Position numbers and translations under genes: made by a program | In this document: piece by piece, positions 30,387-41,181 of the stretch | Layout: each line of letters opens with the position of its first letter | Position numbering within the stretch: the first letter of the stretch is position 1 | Assembly: GCA_943736015.1 (NCBI GenBank) | Contig: OX031064.1 | Span: forward strand, 37,871,361-37,935,360 | Origin: Tridacna crocea | Lineage: Eukaryota; Mollusca; Bivalvia; Cardiida; Cardiidae | DNA length: 64,000 bases | Direction of reading: 5' to 3' | Notes under the pieces: generated by a model | What the model was told of the DNA's origin: nothing | What the model saw: only the letters and a program-made list of their open reading frames with translations | Database searches by the model: none

Positions 30387-32131
30387 GTAAGTAAAACTTC
30401 AATAATTACAAAATTTATCATACTTAGAATAAAATTTGTCATGACTATAGCCAAATGCATCTGTAGTGATGATGAAGATGATTATAATTGTTGTTGTGAT
30501 TTTGTTCATAATTTTTCATTTTTCTTTTTTTTAAACTCCATCTTTAGTAACTTTAACATGGCTTTTGAAAACATTATAGAAAAAGAGAAAATAAATACTG
30601 GTGACCTTTTAATTTCCATTTGTTACAGGTTTGACTGGCACAGGACTGTTTTCCACAATAGTTTCTTCTTTCTAGCATAGATTTTATTATATCGACCATG
30701 TCTAAAACCAGACCTACTTTCACCTTAGTGAGAGAGTTAAATACTGTGTGCTATAAACTTATGAAATGTTGATTAAATACACACACAAAAAACCCCCCAA
30801 ATTAAATGATAATCTTACCATATCATTTTCAGATGGAGAATGAATGGAGCGACTCAGAGGTAGAAATACTAACAATAACATCACTTGGTGAGAGAAGCAG
30901 AGATTACACTTCCACCTCTATGAATAATTACCAACAAAGACAAAATATATTTGATTCATTCTGGAAACTAGGCAGCTATGAAAGGCAAAAAGAATTTGTA
31001 TGAGGAAAAGTTAAAGAAGATAATACCAAGACTTTTCAATATGAAACTGGAAAGCCATTCCCAATGCGAAGGCAGGTATCGAGGAAGTTTTTACTTGAAA
31101 TTGATGGATCAAATCACCAAGTTTGTAAAACTTTTTTCATGGATACACTCTCTGTTGACAAGACTTACATTGATCACGCTTTAAATTTGAGGGTCATTTT
31201 GCTGGAGTGAGTCGAAGGGGGAAACATGTTCCACATAACAAATTGCAGGAAGATCAGGTTGCATTTGTAAAAAAAACATATTGAATCTTTCCCAAAAGTT
31301 GAAGGACACTATGTTCGCAAAGAGACTAGGCGGGAGTTCTTAGGACCAGAGCTTTCGTTATCAAAAATATATGACCTTTATGAGGAGAAATGTCAGAAAG
31401 AACAAAAGGAACCGGTCAAGGCTTCTAGATATAGGAAGATATTTAATGAATGCTTCAACTTATCTTTTCATATTCCAAAAAGAAGACTAATGTAATACAT
31501 GCAGCAAATACAGTACATCACTTCAGAAGAACGCAGTTACTACAGAAAATAAAAATGCATTTAACGAACACCAGGAACGAAAGATCAGAGCCAGACAGGA
31601 AAAGAATAGAGATAAGAATAATGCAAAGACACAACCCAATTTGCATGTTTGCTGTTTTGATCTTCAATCGGTGCTCTATACACCATGCTCACTGGTCAGT
31701 TTGATGTACTACATACGTAAGTTATGCTGTTACAATTTATCCTTCTACAGCTTAGGAAATTCAAATGGTACTTGTTTTGTTTGGACCAAGGTTGAAGCCA
31801 AAAGAGGAGCTTCAGGGATTGCTACAGGTCTGAAGTTATATCTTGAGTCCCTTCCTGACGAGGTTACACATGTCATTTTCTACTCTGATGGATGTAGGGG
31901 ACAAAACAGAAACAAAATCATCGCATGTTGTCTTCTTGACTCTGTCATAAAACACAGAAAAATAGACATAATAGATCTTAAGTTTTCAGAAAGCGGGTAC
32001 ACTCACGTGGAGGTGGAATCTGTGCATGCTGCTGTAGAATTTGCGAAAAAGAAAACACAAACTTTTGTGCCTTCGCACTGGGACACGGTATTGCAAATGC
32101 GCGAAGAAGAAACCCATATACAGTAGTCCCA

Positions 32132-32360
32132 TTAACTCTTTACCACATGACAGAATTTTAATTTTGGTCCAAATTGAAAGCATTTGTAGACGACAAAATA
32201 AATGTGAATCAAAAATTGAAATTTTATTTGGAAATGGTAGAAAACATTGTGGGAAAAGGAGAAAATGCTGGTTACCATTATTTTCTCCTTTCCCACAATG
32301 TTTTCAAAGGCTTTCTTTTTCAGTGTCGTTAAAAGTCGGGATTGTGTGGTAAAGAGTTAA
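32132..32360 (-). mobile_element. Family A hairpin MITE inserted in the transposase gene
   Basis: TTAA at 32132-32135 and 32357-32360, ends 'ctctttaccacatgac' and 'gtgtggtaaagag'. The hairpin core GCTGGTTACCATTAT has lost pairing on the right. Skipping 225 bases (element plus one TTAA) joins PYTVVPL to RHTDMLDF in one frame. This shows that a single TTAA was the target and was duplicated. The element is therefore younger than the host transposon. Confidence 0.93.
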
Positions 32361-32400
32361 GGCATACTGACATGCTTGACTTCAAAAAGTTTCAAGCAAC

Positions 32401-32484
32401 TTATCGATGGGTGAGTGCAACACTATCCTAAGTGCCTATACTTTATATAAACACTTAGGATAGTGTTGCACTCAGCCATCGTTA
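32401..32484. mobile_element. Family B hairpin element inserted in the transposase gene
   Basis: 30-base arms 'cgatgggtgagtgcaacact' onward and complement pair with few mismatches around an AT-rich loop 'cctatactttatataaa'. TTA flanks both sides (32401-32403 and 32482-32484). Skipping 81 bases restores one frame (QATY then MKPQKKTDKG). A second copy is at 35023-35105. Confidence 0.85.
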
Positions 32485-33185
32485 TATGAAACCACAAAAG
32501 AAGACTGACAAAGGTTTAAAAGTAATGTGAACAAAGATGAAATGGATGAGGTATCTGAAATCCAAGCCAGATGCATGTCCTTTCAAATACAGCATGGAAG
32601 AAGAATTCCAAAAAGTTAAAATTACAGGGAAGAAACGGCAGCAATGGTTTGATGTCAGAGGGCTTGATGAGGAAGTACTAGAAAAAAAATCCAGATTTCT
32701 GCTGCAAAAAAAGAAGAACCTAATGCAGCTCTGTAAGAGTGGAGTAATTCCAGTAGAGTAGCATGAGTATTACAAAAGTCTTCCATCAAGTAACTCTTCA
32801 AAAGACACTCTTCCAGAACCTGATGTCATGGAGGATACAAGTGATGATGCTGATGACTATTAGAGATTATATAGATTTAAAGTAGATCTTAATTATCATA
32901 ATTTTCGGAAGGCTTTATTTTAAAAGATTGCAGACTAAAAACAGAGGCCTATAAATTCAAATAACAGTTTAATCATTGGTAACTGTGATTTTTAGAATAT
33001 TTTGATGTTAAACTTATGTTACTTTTGTATTAAAGAGTATGTGCCATAAACAGCTATCTATCTATAAACTGTTTTGATTATGTGTATTTGGATTTGATAA
33101 CCAACTTTTGCAGTGCCATAAAGGTGTATAATTAAAAGGTATGTTTTGACTGTATTCTTATGGTCAGTTGTATTATAAACTGTCC

Positions 33186-33204
33186 CTGCCAAAAAGTCCT
33201 ATCT
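33186..33204 (+). repeat. Subterminal copy of the transposon inner-end motif
   Basis: CTGCCAAAAAGTCCTATCT matches the inner part of the terminal repeat (CTGCCAGAAGGTCCTATGT at 29684-29702). Others are at 29851-29869 (CTGCCAGAGTAGCCTATGT), 30059-30077 (CTGCCAAAATATTCTATAT) and within the right terminus. They are candidate transposase-binding sites. Confidence 0.5.
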
Positions 33205-33575
33205 TTTTTTGGAATGTTCTGGCATATACTAGTGGAAGTAATAGGGACGAAATAGCATAGCTATCTTTTTATAGCACGGTATGGCACACAAGGTTATGAA
33301 TTCAACAAATACTTTTCACAGTGCCAAAACCTGCTATATCATTATAGGTTGTTTTAGAATGAAACTTTCATGTAACATTTATCATATTTTGAGAGCAAAA
33401 ACAATTTTGTGCAATTTTAGGATAGCAGCTGTATTTTGAACACAATTTTAATCAGTAAGATATAGAAAGTCCATGTATGAATGTGTATTCTAAGTTTGGT
33501 TTGAATATTCTGACAATGAAGGATTTGAGACAGTTTTTTCTTCCTCCTGTAAAATTTCAAAAAGTGCAGATAGTG

Positions 33576-33596
33576 CCTTCTGGCAGTAATACCTCG
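33576..33596 (-). repeat. Right terminal inverted repeat
   Basis: Ends 'ctggcagtaatacctcg', an exact complement of the left terminus over 21 bases. Confidence 0.88.
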
Positions 33597-33600
33597 ATTT
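33597..33600 (+). repeat. Target-site duplication ATTT, right copy
   Basis: Immediately follows the right terminal repeat and matches 29670-29673. Confidence 0.65.
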
Positions 33601-34176
33601 GTGTAAAACAAATTACTCCATCCATTATTTTGTGTTGCATCAATTAGAAGAAGTGCATTGTCTGTACTTTATTGTTATTGTTGCACATTTACTTCTGAAT
33701 TATAGACAAGGGCGCATTTGTTATTTATTTCTGTTCCATAATAATGGCCTCCCAGTATAACGAGCGACAGCTCGTATCTGGCGAAGACTTATTTTGCGGT
33801 CATACCTTAACAGAGATTTATTATTAAACTGCCAAGTCTAAGCTAAAACAACTTTCGGATAGCATTTCTAGTCTAATAATATATCTAAAGCGGGTTTTCT
33901 AGATTGGTACAATCATTGCAAGCTTAAAAATGTTGTTATCGATTCTATAGGGCAAATAATTTGAAGCCTATTAAAGAAGGAACAAGACACGTGCAAAAAT
34001 ATAAATTACTATAACTTTTTTACAATACGCTTTTACGCCAGAGAAGAATAAAAAAAAATAGATGTTTAAAAAAATTGAGAGTGTGTAAGGTAAAAATGAC
34101 TAAGCTTTGTATACATAAACAGATTATCAATATACAGTGTGTCAGAGATAGGAAAACACTAGGAATTCGGCTTCAT

Positions 34177-34405
34177 TTAACCCTTTACTCCATAGATACT
34201 CGTTTCTACACATTACTTGCAGGAGCTTTTGGAAAACATTGTGGCAAAAGGTAAAATTGCTCGTAATGAGCAATTTCACCTTTTGCCACAATGTTTTCTA
34301 TGCTATCCAAAGGTGTCATATACACATAAGAAACAGCTTCATCCTTGCTGTTATTTAGGATCAATTAGAGATACCATAGAAATGCCTTATGGGGTAAAGA
34401 GCTAA
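34177..34405 (+). mobile_element. Family A-like hairpin MITE, divergent subfamily
   Basis: Ends TTAACCCTTTACTCCATAG and 'cttatggggtaaagagctaa' (last site CTAA). The central palindrome 'cattgtggcaaaaggtaaaa' around TTGCTCGTAATGAGCAA is almost perfectly paired. It differs from the main family at several stem positions on both arms together. The interior arms are unlike other copies. Confidence 0.85.
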
Positions 34406-34521
34406 AACTGAAACGACAGCAATTATTGCTATTGAAAACCTCCAAAACATGAAATGTATTATCTATCAGTCGTGATCTGGGCAAACTTGCAGCTATCACC
34501 GGCAACATTTGGCATTTTGAT

Positions 34522-34767
34522 ACAGATATAGTTTCATAAGCTTTGAATTATATGGGTTAAAACTAATTGAAACTGCATGAAAACGAGTATAGATGTCTCT
34601 TTAAATGATAACCAGTTCCTTTAAGCACGTAACCTATTTAGGAACAGATATAGTTTCATAAGCTTTGAATTATATGGGTTAAAACTAATTGAAACTGCAT
34701 GAAAACGAGTATAGATGTCTCTTTAAATGATAAACAGTTCCTTTAAGCACGTAACCTATTTAGGAAC
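34522..34767 (+). repeat. 122-bp tandem duplication, nearly identical
   Basis: The unit begins 'acagatatagtttcataagc' and recurs after 122 bases. I see a single substitution ('gataaccag' versus 'gataaacag'). Confidence 0.92.
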
Positions 34768-35022
34768 ATATACTACTTTAAGGTTTCAAGCCAGACTTTC
34801 GCAGAGGTTTTGGACAGTTATAAGATTACTATACATTACTATATTAAAACGATTATGTGGTATCTCATTCAGATAACATGACAATTATTTGGTCTCGTGA
34901 AAATAGACCAATTTGCAGACTGCCAAACGACAACGTCGTAATTTAACAGCCCAAACTGCAACATTTTGCTGAATGTAATGTTCAGTTACTGCTCTTGTCC
35001 TTCACACAATATGAGGAAAATA

Positions 35023-35105
35023 TATCGATAGGTGAGTGCAACACTATTCTAAGTGCATGTACATTGTACAGGAACTTAGAATAGTGTTGCACTCACCTAT
35101 CGATA
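35023..35105. mobile_element. Family B hairpin element, intact copy
   Basis: 'tatcgataggtgagtgcaac' with 'actattctaagt' and exact complement at the other end, with loop 'gcatgtacattgtacagga'. The arms pair without mismatch over about 32 bases. It is better preserved than the copy in the transposase gene. Confidence 0.88.
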
Positions 35106-35438
35106 TGAGCTATGTTCTGTAAAAGGTGGGGTTTTGTATTCTTCATTTCAAGAAATGTTTCCTATCCTTTCAAAGATTATTTCTATGACTTGAAATCGAA
35201 ATCAGTTTCATCGGGGGAACATCATAGTTAACTAGTGCGCGGGAACCACTGTTTCTGTCTTCAATTGAAGAGTTAGAATATTAAATCAGTACTGCTCATT
35301 GGTTGTAACCGTGAAATATAGAACAATATTTCACCGCTATATCTCGATAACCCACCGGGAAGCATGAAATACATACAAATACATGTATGTAACTTTCAAT
35401 ATGGACTAGTCGAATATTTTGTCATCAAATAAGATGCT

Positions 35439-35639
35439 TGATTCATTGCCAAACAACAAAATTTTAGGCTTGCCCAAATTAAAAGCATTTGCAGACAACA
35501 TAATAAAAGTGATTGAAAATTTGAAACTTGTTTTTTAAACGATAGAAAACATTGTGGGAAAAGGAGAAAATGCTGGTTACCAGCATTTTCTCCTTTTCCC
35601 AAAATGTTTTCTGAAGGCTTGTGTGTGGTAATGGGTTAA
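35439..35639 (-). mobile_element. Family A hairpin MITE, partly eroded
   Basis: 'gattcattgccaaacaacaa', 'cccaaattaaaagcatttgc', palindrome with GCTGGTTACCAGC, then a shortened right arm 'ctgaaggcttgtgtgtggta' and TTAA at 35636-35639. About 30 bases are missing between hairpin and right end. Confidence 0.83.
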
Positions 35640-38474
35640 TTTAAAAAGTTACCCAGAACATCAAGAACCAAAAGACGCGAAACACCTCATTTGTCTTCAA
35701 TCCTGTTATTGTTTTCAAATTGAATGCTGCGCACTGTAAATCAGGTTACTCAGAGGCAGACGGCTTATTTCCAGCAATAAATTACAATCAAACAGCAGTA
35801 GTTTTTTTTAAGGGGTGCATGTTTGACATTGATTACTTGGTTCATTTTTTATCGAACAAGTCAAAGATATAGCTCATTAATTTTCGTCATGAACAGACAT
35901 TCAGATGCATCTTCATGAGACAAGTTCTGAATAAATTAAGACGTAAAAAAAACCCGATAGAGCCAGAAATATTGATTAATTTCTCTAGTGGCGTCATTTT
36001 ATTTATAGATCTATACCTGTGGCTTTATAGATTGCAAACTCTTCCAGGGCCAAGTATAAATATTTTCAAAATCTTCCGACTGTTGAAAATCAATCCACTA
36101 AAACTAAAAAGATATTTCTATCAAATAATCTCCGTCCATTGAAATACATGTCCATCTATTACGCCACTTCTTATTCTACATATAAACATTAGTGATAAGA
36201 ATTGTGTAGCATCATATGTGACGTCATTTTATACTTCTTATGAAGAAGTGAACCAAGTATTGCATATTCTGATCTGTTTTCAGCGTTATTTAAAGCAATT
36301 AAAACAATGTGACTTTCGTTGTCTCTTCGGATGTATCTTTGTTTCAAAATCGTCTAGAAAAATGTATTTGAGCTGGCCAGAGGCTTGTATTGAGATATCA
36401 TTTTTTTTTACTTTGTTATTGAGCCAGTGCGATTGTTGATATGGTAGGAACTTTTGATCTAGAACGCTGTTCAACTGCTTTAAAGCTTGCCAAAGGCTCG
36501 CTCAACAACATTGTTCTAGTCTCGATTAATGAAATATTATTCAAAACAGAAACAGCTGCTAAACCCTGAATATTCTAAAGGCCTGACCAAAGAAGCGAAA
36601 GGTATGCGTCCAAAATACACAGTTCACGTTCTGTAGAGCCTGATTTGATCTCCGCCGCAGAGGCCCCTGTTTCCTCCTATCATCGGTGACCTAGTTCGAT
36701 TCATTGGAGAGGTGGTGAGTGGTGAGTTTAAAAGGCAGACTGCAACAGAATTTGCTGTCTAGTTCTATTTCTTCTTGCGTAATTGTTCTGATACACAGCC
36801 TGTTTTGTAATAATTTTGTAAATAAAGCGAAATGAAAGAAAAAAAAAAAACGAAACAGCAAATAGACGTGGTTTATTTTCATAAATGACGAAATACAGAA
36901 AATATTTAATTTAGTAATTTGCCATGGCTGAAAATAATCTCCCTAATAATTGTAGTTTTTTTATTAAGCAAATATTCCAAGCAGAAGAAAAAATATGAAG
37001 AATTTTGTTAATAAAGAGAAAAAAGACCGCTGGACAAGAACATGCAACTTGAAAACGCGACAAGAAGGTCAAATTACCGTCATGTAAAGCATAATGAGGT
37101 TCCTACGCGGCGGCAATTTACTCGTTTGTTTACAGTTACCAAAATATGTTGAAATTGATAGCCAATGATCTATTTGAAAACACTGATGCTGACCTCTCCT
37201 GGCTTCTTTTTTTAAAGAAGCCAACTTGTTCTGTAATTACTCTTGAGTAATTTCGCTGGCGTTTCCTAGTTCTCATGAATTATTCATGAAGTATTCTGAT
37301 TGGTGATCTTTGTTTTTTCTTTAAAAAAAAAAACAGTATACTATTTTTATCACAATATGCCGTCATTTCTATTTTCTGCTTGTCGATATCTGATGACATC
37401 ATTCGTTGCAAATCAATCTTTGCGATACATTAAATATGGCGGCGACCATCAATTGAAAAGCGTTTAAAAGAGATTTCCGACGTAATCTTGAAAGTTTATC
37501 ACTTAAAATCATACACGAAAATCGATAGTGTCGCCCCCGTATTACAGAATGGCATACCTCATATAGGAGGCAAGCAGGCCGACGGGCGAATATTTGTTAA
37601 CAGCCTCGGATTTTTTTTCCAGGGTTATTTTTAGTAACGGAAGAAAAGAATTCCTGTCTGCAAGAAAGTATCATTATATTATCGGTCTTTCGATTGGCTA
37701 TTAGGGTACTTTCCGACCACATGAATATTCACAAGAAACCAGGATTTGCCAGTCAATTTTCCCAGGAGTGATGCATAGAGATTAACGTAAAGCTTTAAAC
37801 CTGGGTTCCGACGATGGTATCCCCCTGTTGTTCTAAAACGCTTAAAGCAGCATACAACTAGAGTTTTCCCCCAAAGGCAGTTTAGAATGAAGCTGAAATT
37901 TGACAGTTAAAAAAAAAAGAAGACAAAAAATCTTTTTGATCTAGTAGGCTATGTGACTGTTTGGTCTAAGGTAGGGAAAAACAAAACACCCTACTAGTAA
38001 TTTGCCATCGCTGAATTTCGAAACTATAGCCGAGTGACTCTTTCGACCGAATTTAACAAAATCTCTAAGATATCTGAAGCCTATTCATCTCTGGTTACGC
38101 TATAACGGTTTCCATTTGACAAACGGTATACAAGACAAAAAAGGAGATAAGGTGAGATGTTCTCAATATATTCTAAAAGCACTTTTGTCGATCATATAGA
38201 TTTAAAGCTAGGTCTGCTATTCTAGCAAAGAAAAAAGCTTATTTCATGCTTTCACCAGTCAAAATACCCATTTTCACGTTCTTGTTGCATAGGTATTTTT
38301 TGCGCGTGCCTCACAACCAGATGGGAAATATCACGTCATATCCCTTACATTTCTCGCGCTTGACGAAATATTGTTATGCAGGAGGGGTGCGCCACGGGGA
38401 ATAACGGAGAAGAACTGTCTTGGACTTTGATAAAGCTCCTCCCAGAAAGGGTTAAAAGCATGAAATAAATAGAA
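35640..38474. other. Long stretch with few recognised features
   Basis: Holds a TGACGTCA (36219-36226), a family N copy (36420-36545) whose right half 'ggctcgctcaacaacattgt' with 'tagtctcgattaatgaaat' matches 21447-21550, and a YY1-like box at 37433-37443. The segment 36195-36290 resembles 63250-63390 ('gtgacgtcattttata' against 'gtgacggcattttgta', and 'ttgcatattctga' in both). No gene is recognised. Confidence 0.4.
37433..37443 (+). promoter_or_regulatory. YY1-like box AATATGGCGGC
   Basis: Matches the AAnATGGCGGC consensus exactly. It is followed by 'gaccatc', preceded by 'gatgacatcatt', and flanked by reversed CCAAT boxes ('ctgattggtga' near 37299, 'cgattggcta' near 37694). This could be a promoter, but no downstream exon is recognised. 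Confidence 0.22.
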
Positions 38475-38620
38475 TATTTTTTTTTTCGGTGAAAGATCGA
38501 ATTTTTTTTCATCGAGTGAACACCATCGGTAATATTTACGAGTGGCGCGAGTGAAAATATTTCCGATGGTGTTCACTCGATGAAATAAATTTCGATGTTT
38601 CACCGAAAAAGAAAAAAAAA
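38475..38620. repeat. Family G palindrome, copy 2
   Basis: Same arms as 18328-18474 ('ttttcggtgaaagatcgaat', 'gtgaacaccatcggtaatat' and complement). It has a different loop, 'tacgagtggcgcgagtg', and the same downstream 'tatcctctatatatt'. Confidence 0.9.
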
Positions 38621-39229
38621 TATCCTCTATATATTTCTTATAAGATTAATTCTATCTCTTGAGAAACGAAAATCTTAAACATAGCATACTACCGTAAAGG
38701 ATAGTCCTGTTTTCTTTTTTTTTTGTTTTACACTTCGATAAATGTAGATAATCATCACAAAAATTATCTCGGGTAACATTCAACACAAATACGGGGCGTT
38801 CTGACACTATCAACTAAGAGTATTTTGTTCTCGGAGAAATCGAAATTGATCATGTAAAAGAATGCTCATGACATGTGGAAAATACAATATCTAAATAAAC
38901 TTAATAAAAAGGCGAATGAAAAATTTACCTTTGTTTCCTTTTATACTAAAATTCTTAGCCCGACTAGAGATGCTTCTGTAAAAAGTGAAGATTAAGATGA
39001 TTTTTTTTTTTTCTTCTTTCTTCTCAAATCATGCGGCGTAATTTTATACACTGTAACATACAAGCAAAGAATAAAACTTGCTCATTTGAATTTCCTTTTT
39101 AAATTTGTCGAAAAGCTCCTATAGTCATCATTTCCATCTATCATGTATTTTTGGAATGAATGTTTCCATACTATTTTCTGTCAATAATGTGAATTCGACA
39201 GGATAGGAGATACTATTACTCTAGCATTT
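38621..39229. other. Stretch with no recognisable gene or repeat
   Basis: AT-rich with several poly-T tracts. Nothing is assigned. Confidence 0.4.
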
Positions 39230-39306
39230 TGTCGGTTTACTTCTAAAACCTCGTAACTACAGCGTGTTTCAAGCTGTAGTTACGAGGCTTTTTAAGTAAA
39301 CCGACA
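39230..39306. repeat. Family H palindrome
   Basis: 'tgtcggtttacttctaaaac' with 'ctcgtaactacagc' pairs with 'gctgtagttacgaggctttt' and 'taagtaaaccgaca' around the loop 'gtgtttcaa'. Only the left arm occurs again, at 57435-57471. Confidence 0.88.
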
Positions 39307-40212
39307 TTTGCTGGGAAAGATGCGTTATCAGCAACATCTGTGTCATGTTTGTCAATATCTGAAAATGAGCTTTTTGCACCAGATGGTTAAAAAAGGTCAA
39401 AGTCACTTGGCACTGAAATGCAATATTTGCCATCCAAAATGTCACAAGCAAAGTTGCAGTGAAAAAAAATCTTTGAAAAGAAATGCTACGGTGTAGAAAT
39501 CCATGTCACAGCATGGAAAACTTTTTTTTTTTGTTTTCTTCCACTAGGCAAATAGAAGGTACGCATATGCAGCAGCCCGCGTGAAAGCCTACCAGGCTCG
39601 ACACTTTATTTATTTGCAAAGCATGGAAGGAATAACACTTTATCTACCTTCTATTTGTTTATCATTTAACAATTTATTCCATGATTAATTTACCTATGTA
39701 TTTTACAGGCATATATCAAATGTACAATCGGAAATGAGTCATTCGTATATTGAAGTAATTACTCGCACAGTAAGATGAACTTAAACTGGGATAGATATCT
39801 CAAATTTATAAAAGTAATGAGCGAAACCTAAAAAACAGTCCATCGACCTGTATTAAAGTTCAAAACATCAACTGACATGTCGACCGATCAAGCAGTCAAT
39901 CGACCTGTCAATCAACTCGTTATAATCCTGGCAATAACCTCTCGATAATCCGATACTAATCAATCAATTAATATGGAAAATGGGAAAACGGTGTTTAGTT
40001 AAATGGTATAAACAACAAGCATTATCCATTGACCCTTTCAGTGCCACAGGCAAAGACAGGGGCTACTGATGACGGCACAAATAAATACCAGACTGACTGA
40101 AGATCGATCTTCACAAACGATGAGTCTTATCTACTGGTACATGTATGATCTATACCTTGCGCTTATTTATTAATGCTTATAAGTTTTATTTACTCTCCCA
40201 GTGGACTGTATT

Positions 40213-40424
40213 TTAACATTAATGCTGCTGAGCGCGACATCGTGGTCTTTTACGGATCGTGTAGATAAAGATCAAACTGTACAAAACAAGCAGCCTGGGC
40301 TTTAATCGGTACTGTCTGATACGTTGAGATTTCTGATACTTTAAGACGTATACTACGGGCTTTTTACTATTAGTTGGAAAACTTGTGTTTGATTTATTTA
40401 GCAGCTGAATGGTTTTAAACATCA
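40213..40424 (+). mobile_element. Family C hairpin MITE, eroded hairpin
   Basis: Left end 'ttaacattaatgctgctgag' and right end 'gatttatttagcagctgaat' are recognisable. The hairpin 'gataaagatcaaactgtaca' / 'gcagcctgggctttaatc' no longer pairs well. Confidence 0.7.
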
Positions 40425-40528
40425 CCTCACTAAACAAGCAATCTGGTTGTAAACATTTGCTGATCGTAAATTGTAACTCGAGTCCTGCTAAACAAGTGAA
40501 ATGAAACCTTCAAGCCAAATTTCGTTAT

Positions 40529-40626
40529 TTCATATGTAGTTCTTGTGGGAAAATATCTTCTTATCGAACAGTGTAGATTCATATGTAGTGCTTGTGGGAA
40601 AATATCTTCTTATCGAACAGTGTAGA
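40529..40626 (+). repeat. 49-bp tandem duplication
   Basis: 'ttcatatgtagttcttgtgg' through 'cgaacagtgtaga' is repeated once with a single visible substitution (gttct/gtgct). It lies within a decayed family C region that ends near 40710 ('ctgcactgtccacga'). Confidence 0.88.
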
Positions 40627-40959
40627 TTCAGAATCAGTATGCACGTTCTTTACACTCTAATCTTTATCTCTTGAACTTACAGCTATATCTTTGATCTGCA
40701 CTGTCCACGATTGATTTTATTATGTTTTATGGACTAAACAATGTTGGCCTATATATCCTTTTCATCTTTTTTTTCCAGATTTAAAAAGTTCATTTTCTGC
40801 TTATTACTGTTTAATATCCATCTTTGTAATATCCACTCTTTAACAAGTTTTTACAGCTTATACGACGGTTGGCTGATATTTTTTGAGCTTTAGAATTTTA
40901 TCATTTTTTTTATGTACAGGTTGAACTGTCGGCTGATAGAAATTACATTATTTCTCGAT

Positions 40960-41181
40960 TTAATCCTCTTCAGTATTTATACACTTTTGCCAGCGAACTC
41001 TAGGGGCCTCAACGCAAGTTTTGAAGAAGTTCTTTTCTTGATTGTTCAGATAGTGCTCCACTGCATGTTTGGTGCAATCATCTGATCGAAAAGGTGTACA
41101 GGAAATGACCTTTTCCGGTTTTGAAATAGCATAAAAGTGTGATGGAGCGGGATCAGGAGAATAAGACGGACACTCAACCAT
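40960..41181 (-). pseudogene. Mariner/Tc1-type transposase, C-terminal fragment
   Basis: The minus strand encodes VECPSYSPDPAPSHFYAISK, then FRSDDCTKHAVEHYLNN, FFKTCVEAPRVRWQKCIN and a stop. This is the arrangement at the end of mariner-type DDE transposases: PPYSPDLAP with the third catalytic D (here YSPDPAP, D retained), SDD-x-V, then RWxKCI. It covers only about 70 of an expected 340 or so residues. The upstream catalytic half, the ends and the TA sites are not found. It is a dead fragment. Confidence 0.75.

Larger units (their letters stand above)
30833..32863 (+). pseudogene. Transposase-like protein (DUF7869-type, RNase H-like fold), broken
   Basis: In order the gene encodes FWKLGSYERQKEFV; RKFLLEIDGSNHQVCKTFFM with DTLSVDKTYI; RRGKHVPHNK; ESFPKVEGHYVR; LSLSKIYDLYEEKC; FNLSFHIPK; a C-x2-C-x2-Y cluster (CNTCSKY, from 31491); FDLQSVLYTPCS (candidate catalytic D at 31659-31661); VIFYSDGCRGQNRNK (second D at 31887-31889); HVEVESVHAAVEF (candidate acidic residue at 32016-32018); QMR...PYTVVPL; then KIT..RQQWFDVRGL and LQKKKNLMQLCKSGVIP near the C-terminus. 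This order fits the widespread invertebrate family with a YSDNCxGQN motif. Breaks: TGA 31001-31003, frameshifts near 31180, 31272, 31480 and 32104, TAA 31488-31490, insertions 32132-32360 and 32401-32484, TGA 32528-32530 and TAG 32759-32761. The last stop TAG at 32861-32863 fits the natural end. It is certainly non-functional. Confidence 0.82.
29674..33596 (+). mobile_element. 3.9-kb DNA transposon with decayed DUF7869-type transposase
   Basis: Terminal inverted repeats of 21 perfectly paired bases begin CGAGGTATTACTGCCAGAAG at 29674 and end at 33596 with the exact complement. Weaker similarity extends about 10 bases further in. The flanks are ATTT on both sides, giving a 4-bp target duplication. 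One gene runs left to right inside, and its product is read from about 30320 to 32863. Subterminal regions at both ends carry extra copies of an inner-end motif CTGCCARAAnnYCCTAT. Two younger hairpin elements sit inside the gene. The transposase superfamily is not certain. A 4-bp duplication is known for Sola and some Academ elements, but I cannot assign it by eye. Confidence 0.82.

Noticed and set aside
30345-30680. 111-codon frame as a separate gene
   Set aside because: Its start overlaps the proposed first exon of the transposon gene and the rest is intron-like, AT-rich sequence after a GTAAGT donor.
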